This document shows positions 28,074-36,387 of a DNA stretch of 64,000 nucleotides, one piece after another (within the stretch, counting starts at the first letter, position 1; each line of letters starts with the position of its first letter). The DNA lies in NCBI GenBank assembly GCA_009363175.1, contig CP045205.1:4836001-4900000 (forward strand), read 5' to 3'. Under the pieces are notes generated by a model that saw only the letters and a list, made by a program, of their open reading frames with translations, had not been told where the DNA came from and searched no databases. The translations under genes and the position numbers were made by a program. Origin of the DNA: Citrobacter telavivensis. Its GTDB lineage: Bacteria; Pseudomonadota; Gammaproteobacteria; Enterobacterales; Enterobacteriaceae.

Positions 28074-28859
28074 ATGAGTGAATCTTTACATTTAACCCGC
28101 AATGGGCCGATTCTGGAAATTATGCTGGACAGGCCAAAAGCGAATGCCATTGATGCAAAAACCAGTTTTCAAATGGGCGAGGTTTTTCTTAATTTCCGTG
28201 ACGATCCCGAACTGCGCGTGGCAATCGTCACTGGCGCGGGTGAAAAATTTTTTTCCGCCGGCTGGGATTTAAAAGCCGCCGCGGAAGGTGAAGCGCCGGA
28301 CGCAGATTTTGGTCCTGGTGGATTCGCTGGTCTGACCGAAATATTCAATCTCGACAAACCGGTGATCGCCGCCGTCAATGGCTATGCCTTCGGCGGTGGT
28401 TTTGAACTGGCGCTGGCGGCAGACTTTATTGTTTGTGCCGATAACGCCAGTTTTGCGCTCCCTGAAGCCAAACTTGGCATCGTACCGGACAGCGGCGGCG
28501 TTCTGCGCCTGCCGAAAATATTGCCCCCGGCAATCATCAACGAAATGGTCATGACCGGCAGACGCATGAATGCGCAAGAGGCTCAGCGCTGGGGGATAGT
28601 CAACCGCGTGGTCAGCCAGCAAGAGCTGATGGCCAGCGCACGTGAACTGGCACAACAACTGGTGAACAGCGCCCCGCTGGCGATCGCCGCACTGAAAGAA
28701 ATTTACCGCGCAACCAGTGAAATGCCGGTGGAAGAGGCTTATCGCTTCATCCGCAGCGGCGTGCTGAAGCACTATCCTTCTGTACTGCATTCTGAAGATG
28801 CGTTCGAAGGGCCGCTGGCGTTTGCTGAAAAACGCGATCCGGTCTGGAAGGGACGGTAA
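28074..28859 (+). CDS. caiD: Carnitinyl-CoA dehydratase CaiD
   Basis: A crotonase-fold enzyme of 261 residues that dehydrates L-carnitinyl-CoA to crotonobetainyl-CoA. Both catalytic glutamates are present: E111 in GGGFELALAAD and E131 in FALPEAKLGIVPD. The oxyanion-hole segment FSAGWDLKA (about 60-68) is intact. It follows caiC by 51 bp with GGAGATG as ribosome binding site. Downstream, a 430-bp REP array separates it from caiE, which normally follows closely. Confidence 0.97.
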   Translation: MSESLHLTRNGPILEIMLDRPKANAIDAKTSFQMGEVFLNFRDDPELRVAIVTGAGEKFFSAGWDLKAAAEGEAPDADFGPGGFAGLTEIFNLDKPVIAAVNGYAFGGGFELALAADFIVCADNASFALPEAKLGIVPDSGGVLRLPKILPPAIINEMVMTGRRMNAQEAQRWGIVNRVVSQQELMASARELAQQLVNSAPLAIAALKEIYRATSEMPVEEAYRFIRSGVLKHYPSVLHSEDAFEGPLAFAEKRDPVWKGR

Positions 28860-29286
28860 TGCCTGATGGCGCTGCGCTTATCAGGCCTACGCCGCCCATA
28901 TGTTTACGCCGCCATCCGGCAAAAATATACGCTGTCCTGTAGGCCGGGTAAGGCGTTTACGCCGCCATCCGGCAAAACATACGCGGCCCTGTATGCCGGA
29001 TAAGGCGTTCACACCGCCATCCGGCAAAATATACGCGGCCCTGTAGGCCGGATAAGGCGTTCACGACGCCATCCGGCAAAAATATACGCTGTCCTGTAGG
29101 CCGGATAAGGCGTTTACGCCGCCATCCGGCAAAATATACGCTGTCCTGTAGGCCGGATAAGGCGCTTACGCCGCCATCCGGCAAAACATACGCGGCCCTG
29201 TAGGCCGGATAAGGCGTTCACACCGCCATCCGGCAAAACATACGCTGTCCTGTAGGCCGGATAAGGCGTTTACGCCGCCATCCGGC
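28860..29286. repeat. Tandem REP array, seven ~52-bp head-to-tail units
   Basis: After one degenerate inverted pair (28860-28920), seven direct repeats start at about 28939, 28990, 29042, 29095, 29147, 29199 and 29251. Each is TGTAGGCCGGATAAGGCGTT...CGCCATCCGGC plus a 13-16 bp linker of two kinds (AAAATATACGCTGTCC or AAAACATACGCGGCCC). All units point the same way, unlike ordinary BIMEs, where REPs alternate. Variation is limited to a few bases (for example GTATGCCGG at 28990 and CGACGCC near 29066). The array lies inside the cai operon and ends 22 bp before the caiE start. Confidence 0.95.
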
Positions 29287-29308
29287 AAAAAACAATTGAG
29301 GTATGTCG

Positions 29309-29905
29309 ATGAGTTGCTACGACTTTGAAGGCTTAATTCCCGTGGTCCATCCCGAGGCGTATGTGCATCCCAGCGCGGTACTGATTGGCGATGTGATCGT
29401 GGGGGCTGGCGTTTACGTCGGCCCGCTCGCCTCGCTGCGCGGTGACTATGGCCGCTTGATCCTCGAAGCGGGTTCCAACCTCCAGGACGGTTGCATCATG
29501 CATGGCTACTGCGATACGGACACGGTGGTACGTGAGAACGGACACATCGGACACGGCGCCATCCTGCACGGCTGTGTGATTGGCCGGGACGCGCTGGTTG
29601 GAATGAACAGCGTAATCATGGACGGTGCGATGATCGGTGACGAAAGCATTGTCGCCGCCATGAGCTTCGTCAAAGCCGGATTTACCGGTGCCGCGCGGCA
29701 GTTGCTGGTCGGCACGCCGGCTCGCGTCGTTCGTGACGTCAGCGAACAGGAACTGTACTGGAAACGGCTGAATACGCAGGAATATCAGGATCTCGCCGTG
29801 CGCTGTCGGGCATCGCTACGGGAAACGTCGCCGTTAACGGCGGTGGAAGCAAACCGACCGCGCCTGAAGGGCACGACCGAGGTGAAGCCCAAATCGGCAA
29901 TGTAA
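29309..29905 (+). CDS. caiE: Carnitine operon protein CaiE (hexapeptide-repeat, carbonic-anhydrase-like fold)
   Basis: A left-handed beta-helix protein of 198 residues with repeated hexapeptides (for example ASLRGDYGRLI, ALVGMNSVIMDGAMIGDES) and metal-type histidines in MHGYCD and GHIGHGAILHG, as in gamma-carbonic-anhydrase-like proteins and PaaY. In E. coli it stimulates CaiB and CaiD activities; the exact reaction is not settled. The second ATG at 29309 was chosen because GAGG lies 7 bp upstream and the N-terminus then matches E. coli; the ATG at 29303 would be only 1 bp from it. It is separated from the rest of the operon by the REP array. Confidence 0.93.
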   Translation: MSCYDFEGLIPVVHPEAYVHPSAVLIGDVIVGAGVYVGPLASLRGDYGRLILEAGSNLQDGCIMHGYCDTDTVVRENGHIGHGAILHGCVIGRDALVGMNSVIMDGAMIGDESIVAAMSFVKAGFTGAARQLLVGTPARVVRDVSEQELYWKRLNTQEYQDLAVRCRASLRETSPLTAVEANRPRLKGTTEVKPKSAM

Positions 29906-29908
29906 TCA

Positions 29909-29935
29909 TGCCGGATGGCACTGCGCCATCCGGCA
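29909..29935. repeat. Minimal REP hairpin between convergent caiE and caiF
   Basis: TGCCGGATGGCA and TGCGCCATCCGGCA form a short REP-derived palindrome in the 39-bp gap between the stop codons of caiE and caiF. Its place suggests it blocks 3' exonuclease or read-through from both sides, though there is no U-tract. Confidence 0.8.
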
Positions 29936-29944
29936 AACAAAAGA

Positions 29945-30334
29945 TTACCGACGCATACTTTTTGACAGCATCATCTGCCATTTCTGCTCGCGGTTCAGTT
30001 CTGACGGCGGCACCGCCGACATCCGCGGCGATTTGTTGACCATCTTCTCCTGCGCGCTATGCCCCAGACGAGCATACAGTTGTGGATCAATGTGTGTCAC
30101 TCTGACCAGTCGCTGGCACTGACATCCACGACCTTCCAGTTGATTAGGGATAGTCTTAGTCTCGCAATTAATTTCCCCGACCTCAGCGAGAATATAAGAG
30201 ACGGTATTGATCGCTTTGCAGTGATCCATATTAAAGTGCTTCGCAATCTCTTTCGCACTCACCCAACGCTTTTCTGCCATCACCCAATCAGCGATCAACA
30301 GGTAAAGCGGTTTTTCAACATATTCTTCACACAT
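29945..30334 (-). CDS. caiF: Transcriptional activator of the cai and fix operons, CaiF
   Basis: A 129-residue DNA-binding regulator of the CaiF/GrlA family that activates caiTABCDE and fixABCX under anaerobic conditions with carnitine or crotonobetaine. It has an N-terminal winged-helix region (about residues 5-70), a CQC motif (GRGCQCQRLV, about residue 73), and a highly conserved tail NREQKWQMMLSKSMRR. The ATG at 30334 was chosen to match E. coli; an in-frame GTG lies 6 bp upstream. It is more diverged from E. coli than the cai enzymes. It is convergent with caiE. Confidence 0.95.
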   Translation of the reverse strand: MCEEYVEKPLYLLIADWVMAEKRWVSAKEIAKHFNMDHCKAINTVSYILAEVGEINCETKTIPNQLEGRGCQCQRLVRVTHIDPQLYARLGHSAQEKMVNKSPRMSAVPPSELNREQKWQMMLSKSMRR

Positions 30335-30449
30335 AAGCACACCATTTCACAAATTAAAAATCTTGCTATGCCCTGTCCATCAAATACAAAACAAGACCAC
30401 ATTGAAATTGTGGGATTAAATAATAGTAAGCAACTTAGCGGCGCATTAG

Positions 30450-30465
30450 TGTGAGCCAAATCTTG
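30450..30465. promoter_or_regulatory. Weak CRP-like half-site upstream of caiF
   Basis: TGTGAGCCAAATCTTG has one good CRP half-site and a poor second half. E. coli caiF is CRP- and FNR-dependent. It lies about 120 bp before the caiF ATG, in the 249-bp gap that also holds the carB terminator. Confidence 0.3.
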
Positions 30466-30525
30466 CTTGTTACATTGAAAGTCGCCCTGGCGTGCAATAT
30501 ACCCCCAGGAATGAACTGAGTGCAT

Positions 30526-30557
30526 AAAAAAACGGCTCCGTTTCCGGAACCGTTTTT
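30526..30557 (-). terminator. Rho-independent terminator of carAB
   Basis: Leftward, AACGGTTCCG and CGGAGCCGTT (one G-U pair) form a 10-bp stem around GAAA, followed by a run of seven U. It begins 27 bp after the carB stop codon. Confidence 0.9.
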
Positions 30558-30583
30558 AAAACAAAGGCTAATGCTGCCGCCGC

Positions 30584-33500
30584 TTATTTTTTAATTTGCG
30601 CGTGCATTTCCTGAACGGAGGTCACTTTCTCCGTCGCATCAGCATTCAGCGCCATCGCCGTGGCAAAACCCCCGTTCAGCGTGGTGTCGTAATGCACTTT
30701 GTATTGCAGCGCGCTACGGCGAATCACCCTGGAGTCTTCGATTGCACGACGGCCTGCGGTGGTGTTGATGATGTAGGTATATTCGCCATTCTTGATACGG
30801 TCCTGAATGTGCGGACGACCTTCGTGCACCTTGTTCACCAGACGCGGGTTGATTCCGGCTTCACCCAGCACAATCGCAGTACCGTGGGTAGCATCCAGCT
30901 CAAATCCCTGCTTCAGCAGTTTCGCGGCCAGGTCCACCACGCGCTCTTTATCACCTTCGCGTACGGAGAGCAGCGCTCGGCCCTGTTTCTTCATCGTGGA
31001 GTTGCTGCCCAGTTGCGCCTTGGCGAACGCTTCCGCAAAGGTACGGCCTACGCCCATCACTTCCCCGGTGGAGCGCATTTCTGGCCCTAACAGCGGGTCG
31101 ACGCCCGGGAACTTGTTGAACGGCAGCACCACTTCTTTCACCGAGTAGTACGGTGGGATAATTTCTTTGGTCACGCCCTGCTCGGTCAGCGATTTGCCCG
31201 CCATCACGCGCGCCGCCACTTTCGCCAGCGGTACGCCGGTCGCTTTGGAGACAAACGGTACGGTACGCGCCGCACGCGGGTTAACTTCAATCAGGTAGAC
31301 TTCGTTATCTTTCACCGCAAACTGAACGTTCATCAAACCGCGCACCTGCAGTTCGAAGGCCAGTTTCTGCACCTGCTGGCGCATCACATCCTGAATTTCC
31401 TGACTCAGAGTGTAAGCGGGCAGAGAACAGGCGGAGTCGCCGGAGTGGACGCCCGCTTGTTCAATGTGCTCCATGATGCCGCCAATCAGCACCATTTCGC
31501 CGTCGCAGATTGCATCCACATCCACTTCAATCGCGTCGTCAAGGAAGCGGTCGAGCAGAACCGGCGCGTCGTTGGAAACGCTGACTGCGGTCTGGAAGTA
31601 GCGGCGCAGGTCAGCTTCGTCGTAGACGATTTCCATCGCGCGGCCACCCAGCACGTAGGACGGGCGCACCACCAGCGGGTAGCCAATTTCTTTCGCCTTT
31701 TCAACCGCCATTTCAATCGCGGTCACGGTAGCGTTCGCCGGTTGTTTCAGCTTCAGACGGTCAACGGCCTGCTGGAAACGCTCACGGTCTTCCGCACGGT
31801 CAATCGCATCCGGGCTGGTGCCGATAACCGGTACGCCTGCCGCTTCCAGCGCACGCGCCAGTTTCAGCGGGGTCTGACCGCCGTACTGTACGATCACGCC
31901 CTTTGGCTTCTCGATGCGCACAATTTCCAGCACGTCTTCCAGCGTTACCGGCTCAAAGTAGAGGCGGTCGGAGGTGTCATAGTCGGTGGAGACCGTTTCC
32001 GGGTTACAGTTGACCATGATGGTTTCGTAACCGTCTTCACGCAGCGCCAGAGAGGCGTGTACGCAGCAGTAATCAAACTCGATCCCCTGGCCGATACGGT
32101 TTGGACCACCGCCGAGCACCATGATTTTGTCGCGGTCAACGGACGGGTTCGCCTCGCACTCATCTTCATAAGTGGAGTACATGTAGGCGGTATCGGTGGC
32201 GAATTCTGCCGCACAGGTGTCCACACGCTTGTAGACCGGGTGCAGGTTGTACTGGTCACGCAGTTTGCGTACTTCCGCTTCACGCACACCGGCCAGTTTA
32301 GCCAGACGCGCATCGGCAAAGCCTTTGCGTTTCAGGGCGCGCAGGAAGTCAGGGGTCAGGCCGTTGATGCCCAACTCCACGACTTTTTCTTCCAGACGTA
32401 CCAGCTCTTCAATCTGTACCAGGAACCAGCGATCGATGTTGGTCAGGTTGAACACGCCGTCAACGGACAGGCCCGCACGGAACGCATCGGCGATATACCA
32501 GATACGCTCGGCGCCAGCATCTTTCAGCTCGCGGCGGATTTTGGTCAGCGCTTCCGGGTCATCCAGGCTTACTTTCGGGTCGAAGCCGGTGGCACCCACT
32601 TCCAGACCGCGCAGCGCTTTTTGCAGAGATTCCTGCTGGGTGCGGCCAATCGCCATCACTTCACCGACAGATTTCATCTGGGTGGTCAGACGGTCATTAG
32701 CGCCGACGAATTTTTCGAAGTTGAAGCGAGGGATTTTAGTGACCACATAGTCGATGGACGGCTCAAACGACGCCGGGGTACGACCGCCGGTGATGTCATT
32801 CATCAGTTCATCAAGGGTGTAACCCACCGCCAGTTTCGCCGCCACTTTTGCAATCGGGAACCCAGTCGCTTTCGACGCCAGCGCCGAGGAGCGGGATACG
32901 CGCGGGTTCATCTCGATCACAATCAGACGACCGTTTTTCGGGTTCACCGCAAACTGAACGTTCGAACCGCCGGTTTCAACGCCGATTTCACGCAGTACCG
33001 CCATCGAAGCGTTACGCATGATTTGATATTCTTTGTCGGTCAGCGTCTGGGCAGGCGCAACGGTGATGGAGTCACCGGTGTGAATACCCATCGCATCGAA
33101 GTTCTCGATGGAGCAGACGATGATGCAGTTGTCGTTTTTATCACGCACCACTTCCATCTCGTACTCTTTCCAGCCAATCAGCGATTCATCAATCAGCAGC
33201 TCGTTGGTTGGGGAGAGATCCAGACCGCGGGTACAAATCTCTTCAAACTCTTCGCGGTTGTAAGCGATGCCGCCGCCGGTGCCGCCCATCGTAAAGGACG
33301 GACGGATGATACACGGATAACCGACGTCGGCCGCTACCGCCAACGCTTCTTCCAGCGTATGGGCAATACCGGAGCGTGCTGTGTCGAGACCGATTTTTTT
33401 CATCGCGATGTCGAAACGGCGACGGTCTTCTGCTTTATCAATCGCGTCAGCCGTAGCACCAATCATGGTCACACCGAACTCGGCAAGCACCCCCTGACGC

Positions 33501-33808
33501 TCCAGTTCCAGCGCGCAGTTCAGCGCCGTCTGACCGCCCATGGTCGGCAGCACCGCGTCCGGGCGCTCTTTTTCAATGATTTTGCGGACCACTTCCCAGT
33601 GAATCGGCTCGATGTAGGTCGCATCGGCCATTTCCGGGTCGGTCATGATGGTTGCCGGGTTGGAGTTCACGAGGATGACGCGGTAACCCTCTTCACGCAG
33701 CGCTTTACACGCCTGCGCACCGGAGTAGTCAAACTCACACGCCTGACCGATAACAATCGGACCCGCGCCCAGAATCAGGATACTTTTTATGTCTGTACGT
33801 TTTGGCAT
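30584..33808 (-). CDS. carB: Carbamoyl-phosphate synthase large subunit
   Basis: The 1074-residue large subunit makes carbamoyl phosphate from ammonia, bicarbonate and two ATP for arginine and pyrimidine synthesis. Two homologous ATP-grasp halves are evident (first about residues 1-400, second about 553-935), each starting with a LGxGPxxIGQxxEFDY motif. An oligomerisation domain lies between, and the C-terminal MGS-like domain (about 936-1074) binds UMP, IMP and ornithine. It follows carA by 18 bp. It is nearly identical to E. coli CarB. Confidence 0.99.
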   Translation of the reverse strand: MPKRTDIKSILILGAGPIVIGQACEFDYSGAQACKALREEGYRVILVNSNPATIMTDPEMADATYIEPIHWEVVRKIIEKERPDAVLPTMGGQTALNCALELERQGVLAEFGVTMIGATADAIDKAEDRRRFDIAMKKIGLDTARSGIAHTLEEALAVAADVGYPCIIRPSFTMGGTGGGIAYNREEFEEICTRGLDLSPTNELLIDESLIGWKEYEMEVVRDKNDNCIIVCSIENFDAMGIHTGDSITVAPAQTLTDKEYQIMRNASMAVLREIGVETGGSNVQFAVNPKNGRLIVIEMNPRVSRSSALASKATGFPIAKVAAKLAVGYTLDELMNDITGGRTPASFEPSIDYVVTKIPRFNFEKFVGANDRLTTQMKSVGEVMAIGRTQQESLQKALRGLEVGATGFDPKVSLDDPEALTKIRRELKDAGAERIWYIADAFRAGLSVDGVFNLTNIDRWFLVQIEELVRLEEKVVELGINGLTPDFLRALKRKGFADARLAKLAGVREAEVRKLRDQYNLHPVYKRVDTCAAEFATDTAYMYSTYEDECEANPSVDRDKIMVLGGGPNRIGQGIEFDYCCVHASLALREDGYETIMVNCNPETVSTDYDTSDRLYFEPVTLEDVLEIVRIEKPKGVIVQYGGQTPLKLARALEAAGVPVIGTSPDAIDRAEDRERFQQAVDRLKLKQPANATVTAIEMAVEKAKEIGYPLVVRPSYVLGGRAMEIVYDEADLRRYFQTAVSVSNDAPVLLDRFLDDAIEVDVDAICDGEMVLIGGIMEHIEQAGVHSGDSACSLPAYTLSQEIQDVMRQQVQKLAFELQVRGLMNVQFAVKDNEVYLIEVNPRAARTVPFVSKATGVPLAKVAARVMAGKSLTEQGVTKEIIPPYYSVKEVVLPFNKFPGVDPLLGPEMRSTGEVMGVGRTFAEAFAKAQLGSNSTMKKQGRALLSVREGDKERVVDLAAKLLKQGFELDATHGTAIVLGEAGINPRLVNKVHEGRPHIQDRIKNGEYTYIINTTAGRRAIEDSRVIRRSALQYKVHYDTTLNGGFATAMALNADATEKVTSVQEMHAQIKK

Positions 33809-33826
33809 GGCTCTCTTAACTCCTGA

Positions 33827-34975
33827 TTATTTCGCGGACTGACGGTAAAGCTCAATTAACTCGATAAAGTGGTCGAACAACGGCGCGGCATCGTGAGGTC
33901 CCGGGCTCGCTTCCGGGTGGCCCTGGAAGCTGAATGCCGGTTTGTCGGTGCGATGAATCCCCTGCAAGGTGCCATCGAACAGCGACTTGTGGGTGACGCG
34001 TAGATTTGCCGGCATGGACGCTTCATCCACCGCAAAGCCGTGGTTCTGGGCCGTAATCATCACCGTATTGTTGTCGATATCTTTGACCGGATGGTTACCG
34101 CCGTGGTGACCGAATTTCATTTTCACGGTTTTCGCCCCGCTTGCCAGTGCCAGCAACTGATGGCCTAAGCAGATGCCGAACACCGGAATATCGGTCTCGA
34201 GGAATTTCTGAATCGCGTCGATAGCGTAATCGCACGGCGCCGGGTCACCAGGACCGTTCGACAGGAAGATCCCGTCCGGATTCATCTTCAGCACTTCTTC
34301 CGCCGACGTTTTTGCCGGAACGACCGTCAGGCGACAGCCTCTGTCTACCAGCATGCGCAGGATGTTGCGCTTGGCGCCAAAATCGTAGGCAACAACGTGG
34401 AAGGGCAGCTCGCTTTCTGTCTTCGCTTCCGGCAGGTCATCGGCCAGCGTCCAGCTCCCCTGCGTCCAGCTGTATGATTCCGTGGTGGTCACTTCTTTCG
34501 CCAAATCCATTCCGTTCAGGCCCGGGAACGCTTTTGCTTTTTCCAGCGCCAGCGCGGCATCCAGGTTATCGCCCGCGATGATGCAACCGTTTTGCGCCCC
34601 TTTCTCACGCAGCAGACGCGTCAGCTTACGGGTATCGATATCGGCAATCGCCACGATGTTATGGCGTTTCAGGTAAGAAGAAAGGTCTTCGGTATTGCGG
34701 AAGTTGCTGGCAATCAGCGGCAGGTCACGAATGACGAGGCCTTGCGCATGGACCTGGGAGGATTCTTCATCGGCGGCATTGGTGCCGACATTACCAATAT
34801 GGGGATAAGTAAGAGTAACGATTTGGCGGGAATAGGAAGGATCAGTGAGGATTTCTTGATAACCGGTCATTGAAGTATTGAAAACGACTTCCCCAACCGC
34901 CGAACCTGTTGCCCCTATGGCCCGACCGTGAAACTGGGTTCCGTCTTCCAGAACCAATAGCGCTGACTTAATCAA
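33827..34975 (-). CDS. carA: Carbamoyl-phosphate synthase small (glutaminase) subunit, UUG start
   Basis: A class I glutamine amidotransferase of 382 residues that supplies ammonia through the tunnel to CarB. The catalytic Cys is in FGICLGHQLL (about residue 269) and the His-Glu pair in FQGHPEASPGP (about 353-355). The start is a TTG at 34975, read leftward as GGAGGGTGTT then TTGATTAAGTCAGCG: the ribosome binding site GGAGGG sits just upstream and the 382-residue length equals that of E. coli, whose carA is known to start with UUG. An in-frame ATG at 35002 lies in the ArgR-box region and is rejected. Confidence 0.97.
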   Translation of the reverse strand: MIKSALLVLEDGTQFHGRAIGATGSAVGEVVFNTSMTGYQEILTDPSYSRQIVTLTYPHIGNVGTNAADEESSQVHAQGLVIRDLPLIASNFRNTEDLSSYLKRHNIVAIADIDTRKLTRLLREKGAQNGCIIAGDNLDAALALEKAKAFPGLNGMDLAKEVTTTESYSWTQGSWTLADDLPEAKTESELPFHVVAYDFGAKRNILRMLVDRGCRLTVVPAKTSAEEVLKMNPDGIFLSNGPGDPAPCDYAIDAIQKFLETDIPVFGICLGHQLLALASGAKTVKMKFGHHGGNHPVKDIDNNTVMITAQNHGFAVDEASMPANLRVTHKSLFDGTLQGIHRTDKPAFSFQGHPEASPGPHDAAPLFDHFIELIELYRQSAK

Positions 34976-35008
34976 AACACCCTCCAGAGAATATTCACTC
35001 ACTTTATT

Positions 35009-35022
35009 TGCATATTAATGCA
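35009..35022. promoter_or_regulatory. ArgR (ARG) box 1 before carA
   Basis: TGCATATTAATGCA is an almost perfect match to the ARG-box core TGNATNNNNATNCA. It lies 34-47 bp before the carA start codon, where arginine-responsive P2 is in E. coli. Confidence 0.7.
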
Positions 35023-35030
35023 CTTTCATA

Positions 35031-35044
35031 GCATAGATCAATGC
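35031..35044. promoter_or_regulatory. ArgR (ARG) box 2 before carA
   Basis: GCATAGATCAATGC is a weaker palindrome whose centre is 22 bp from that of box 1, close to the usual spacing of tandem ARG boxes bound by an ArgR hexamer. Confidence 0.55.
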
Positions 35045-35195
35045 AAATTTGCTTACCCGTGGATTTCTGGCAAACGGCGGCATTCTGGAGATAAGGCAGG
35101 CAAAAGTCAACTTAAAGGCGGTATTTTTTATATTCTTTTACGACTCAGGATGAATTCATCGAATTTAACAGGCAAAAAGATCACCTAACCCTGGC

Positions 35196-35211
35196 AGGAA
35201 AACGCTTGCGT
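35196..35211. promoter_or_regulatory. PurR box upstream of carAB (P1 region)
   Basis: AGGAAAACGCTTGCGT matches the PurR consensus ACGCAAACGTTTGCGT at 13 of 16 positions. It lies about 225 bp before carA. In E. coli purine control of P1 also uses PurR with PepA, IHF and PyrH. The remaining sequence from 34976 to 35432 is AT-rich leader and promoter DNA with no believable ORF. Confidence 0.6.
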
Positions 35212-35349
35212 GAACAATTATGCGTGAAAAACAGTCTTACGCTTTGAAAAAGTGGACCATATGGTCAAAATTTACAATAAGATAACGTAAAACAGCGAGA
35301 AAAGATGAGTTTTCTTGCCATTAATTAAGATAACAGACGTAAACGTGCA

Positions 35350-35378
35350 AAATAAAAGGGCAATAAAAATATTGCCCT
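35350..35378 (-). terminator. Rho-independent terminator of dapB
   Basis: Leftward AGGGCAAT and ATTGCCCT form an 8-bp stem with a 6-base loop, followed by TTTATTTT. It starts about 55 bp after the dapB stop codon. Confidence 0.85.
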
Positions 35379-35432
35379 ATGTAATCAATGCATTGAGATT
35401 ACAATAACCACATCACGAAAGGTAATAATTGA

Positions 35433-36254
35433 CTATAAATTGTTGAGATCAAGCACATCTCGCATATCAAAAAGACCGTTTTGCTTTGTACTCACCCAAA
35501 GTGCCGATCTGACGGCACCATTGGCAAAAGTCATACGACTGGACGCTTTGTGGGTGATTTCGATGCGCTCACCGATATCTGCAAACATGGCGGTATGTTC
35601 GCCCACAATGTCTCCGGCGCGCACGGTGGCAAAACCAATCGTTCCCGGTACACGTTCGCCGGTATAGCCTTCGCGACTGTAGACGGCGCACGCTTTCAGA
35701 TCTTTATCCAGCGCATGGGCAATCGCCTCGCCCATCGCCAGCGCGGTGCCTGACGGCGCATCAACCTTATGGCGGTGGTGCGCTTCAATGATTTCGATGT
35801 CGGTGTAGTCACCCATCACCTTCGCCGCCTTTTCCAGCAGCTTGAGCATCACGTTGACGCCAACGCTAAAGTTCGCCGCGAAGACAATACCCATCTCCTG
35901 GGCGGCATCGCGAATCGCCTGTTTTCCCGCATCGTCAAAACCGGTGGTGCCAATGACCATCCCTTTACCATGCTGACGACAAAATGCCAGATGATTCAGC
36001 GTACCTTCCGGACGGGTAAAATCGATAAACACATCGAAATCCCCTTTTACCGCCTCAAGGCTACTTTGCACGGTAACGCCGGTCTTCCCGACGCCCGCCA
36101 GTTCTCCGGCATCGCTGCCCAGCAGTGACGATCCCTCGCGCTCAAGCGCCGCACCAAGTGCAACGCCTTCCATCTGTAGCGCTGCCTGAATTAACTGGCG
36201 GCCCATACGGCCACCCGCGCCCGCTATTGCGACACGGACCTGTGCATCATGCAT
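35433..36254 (-). CDS. dapB: 4-hydroxy-tetrahydrodipicolinate reductase
   Basis: DapB reduces the dihydrodipicolinate-pathway intermediate with NAD(P)H on the way to diaminopimelate and lysine. The 273 residues equal E. coli. The N-terminal nucleotide motif VAIAGAGGRMGRQ (about residues 8-20), and the catalytic EAHHRHKVDAPSGTA segment (about 157-171) with His and Lys are present. In E. coli the next gene in this direction is rihC; here a sugar-PTS island is inserted. The 133-bp upstream gap must hold its promoter; I see no convincing hexamer pair. Confidence 0.98.
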   Translation of the reverse strand: MHDAQVRVAIAGAGGRMGRQLIQAALQMEGVALGAALEREGSSLLGSDAGELAGVGKTGVTVQSSLEAVKGDFDVFIDFTRPEGTLNHLAFCRQHGKGMVIGTTGFDDAGKQAIRDAAQEMGIVFAANFSVGVNVMLKLLEKAAKVMGDYTDIEIIEAHHRHKVDAPSGTALAMGEAIAHALDKDLKACAVYSREGYTGERVPGTIGFATVRAGDIVGEHTAMFADIGERIEITHKASSRMTFANGAVRSALWVSTKQNGLFDMRDVLDLNNL

Positions 36255-36387
36255 AGTTATTCTCTTACGTTAAAATGATGTAAATCGTTTTCAGATTACC
36301 CAGCACATCGTCATGCCGCTAGCCAAAAACGTCGATAATTAGAATTTAATGATAAACACAGAGAGATATCAGTAAAAAGCATGACGA

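Noticed and set aside
28957..29184. 75-codon leftward frame with a repeated peptide across the caiD-caiE gap
   Set aside because: The repeated peptide simply reflects the REP units. No ribosome binding site, and REP arrays are non-coding.
28860..29286. Possible CRISPR array because of regular 52-bp periodicity
   Set aside because: The spacers are short, of only two kinds and not unique, and the unit is the known REP palindrome; no cas genes nearby.
30340..30340. GTG start of caiF two codons upstream of the chosen ATG
   Set aside because: The ATG at 30334 reproduces the E. coli N-terminus MCE; the GTG has no better ribosome binding site. The difference is only two residues and could be wrong.
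31445..33826. 793-codon open frame on the plus strand opposite carB
   Set aside because: It is a mirror frame of highly biased carB codons. Its translation is rich in Arg, Phe, His and Val with no domain, and carB is certain.
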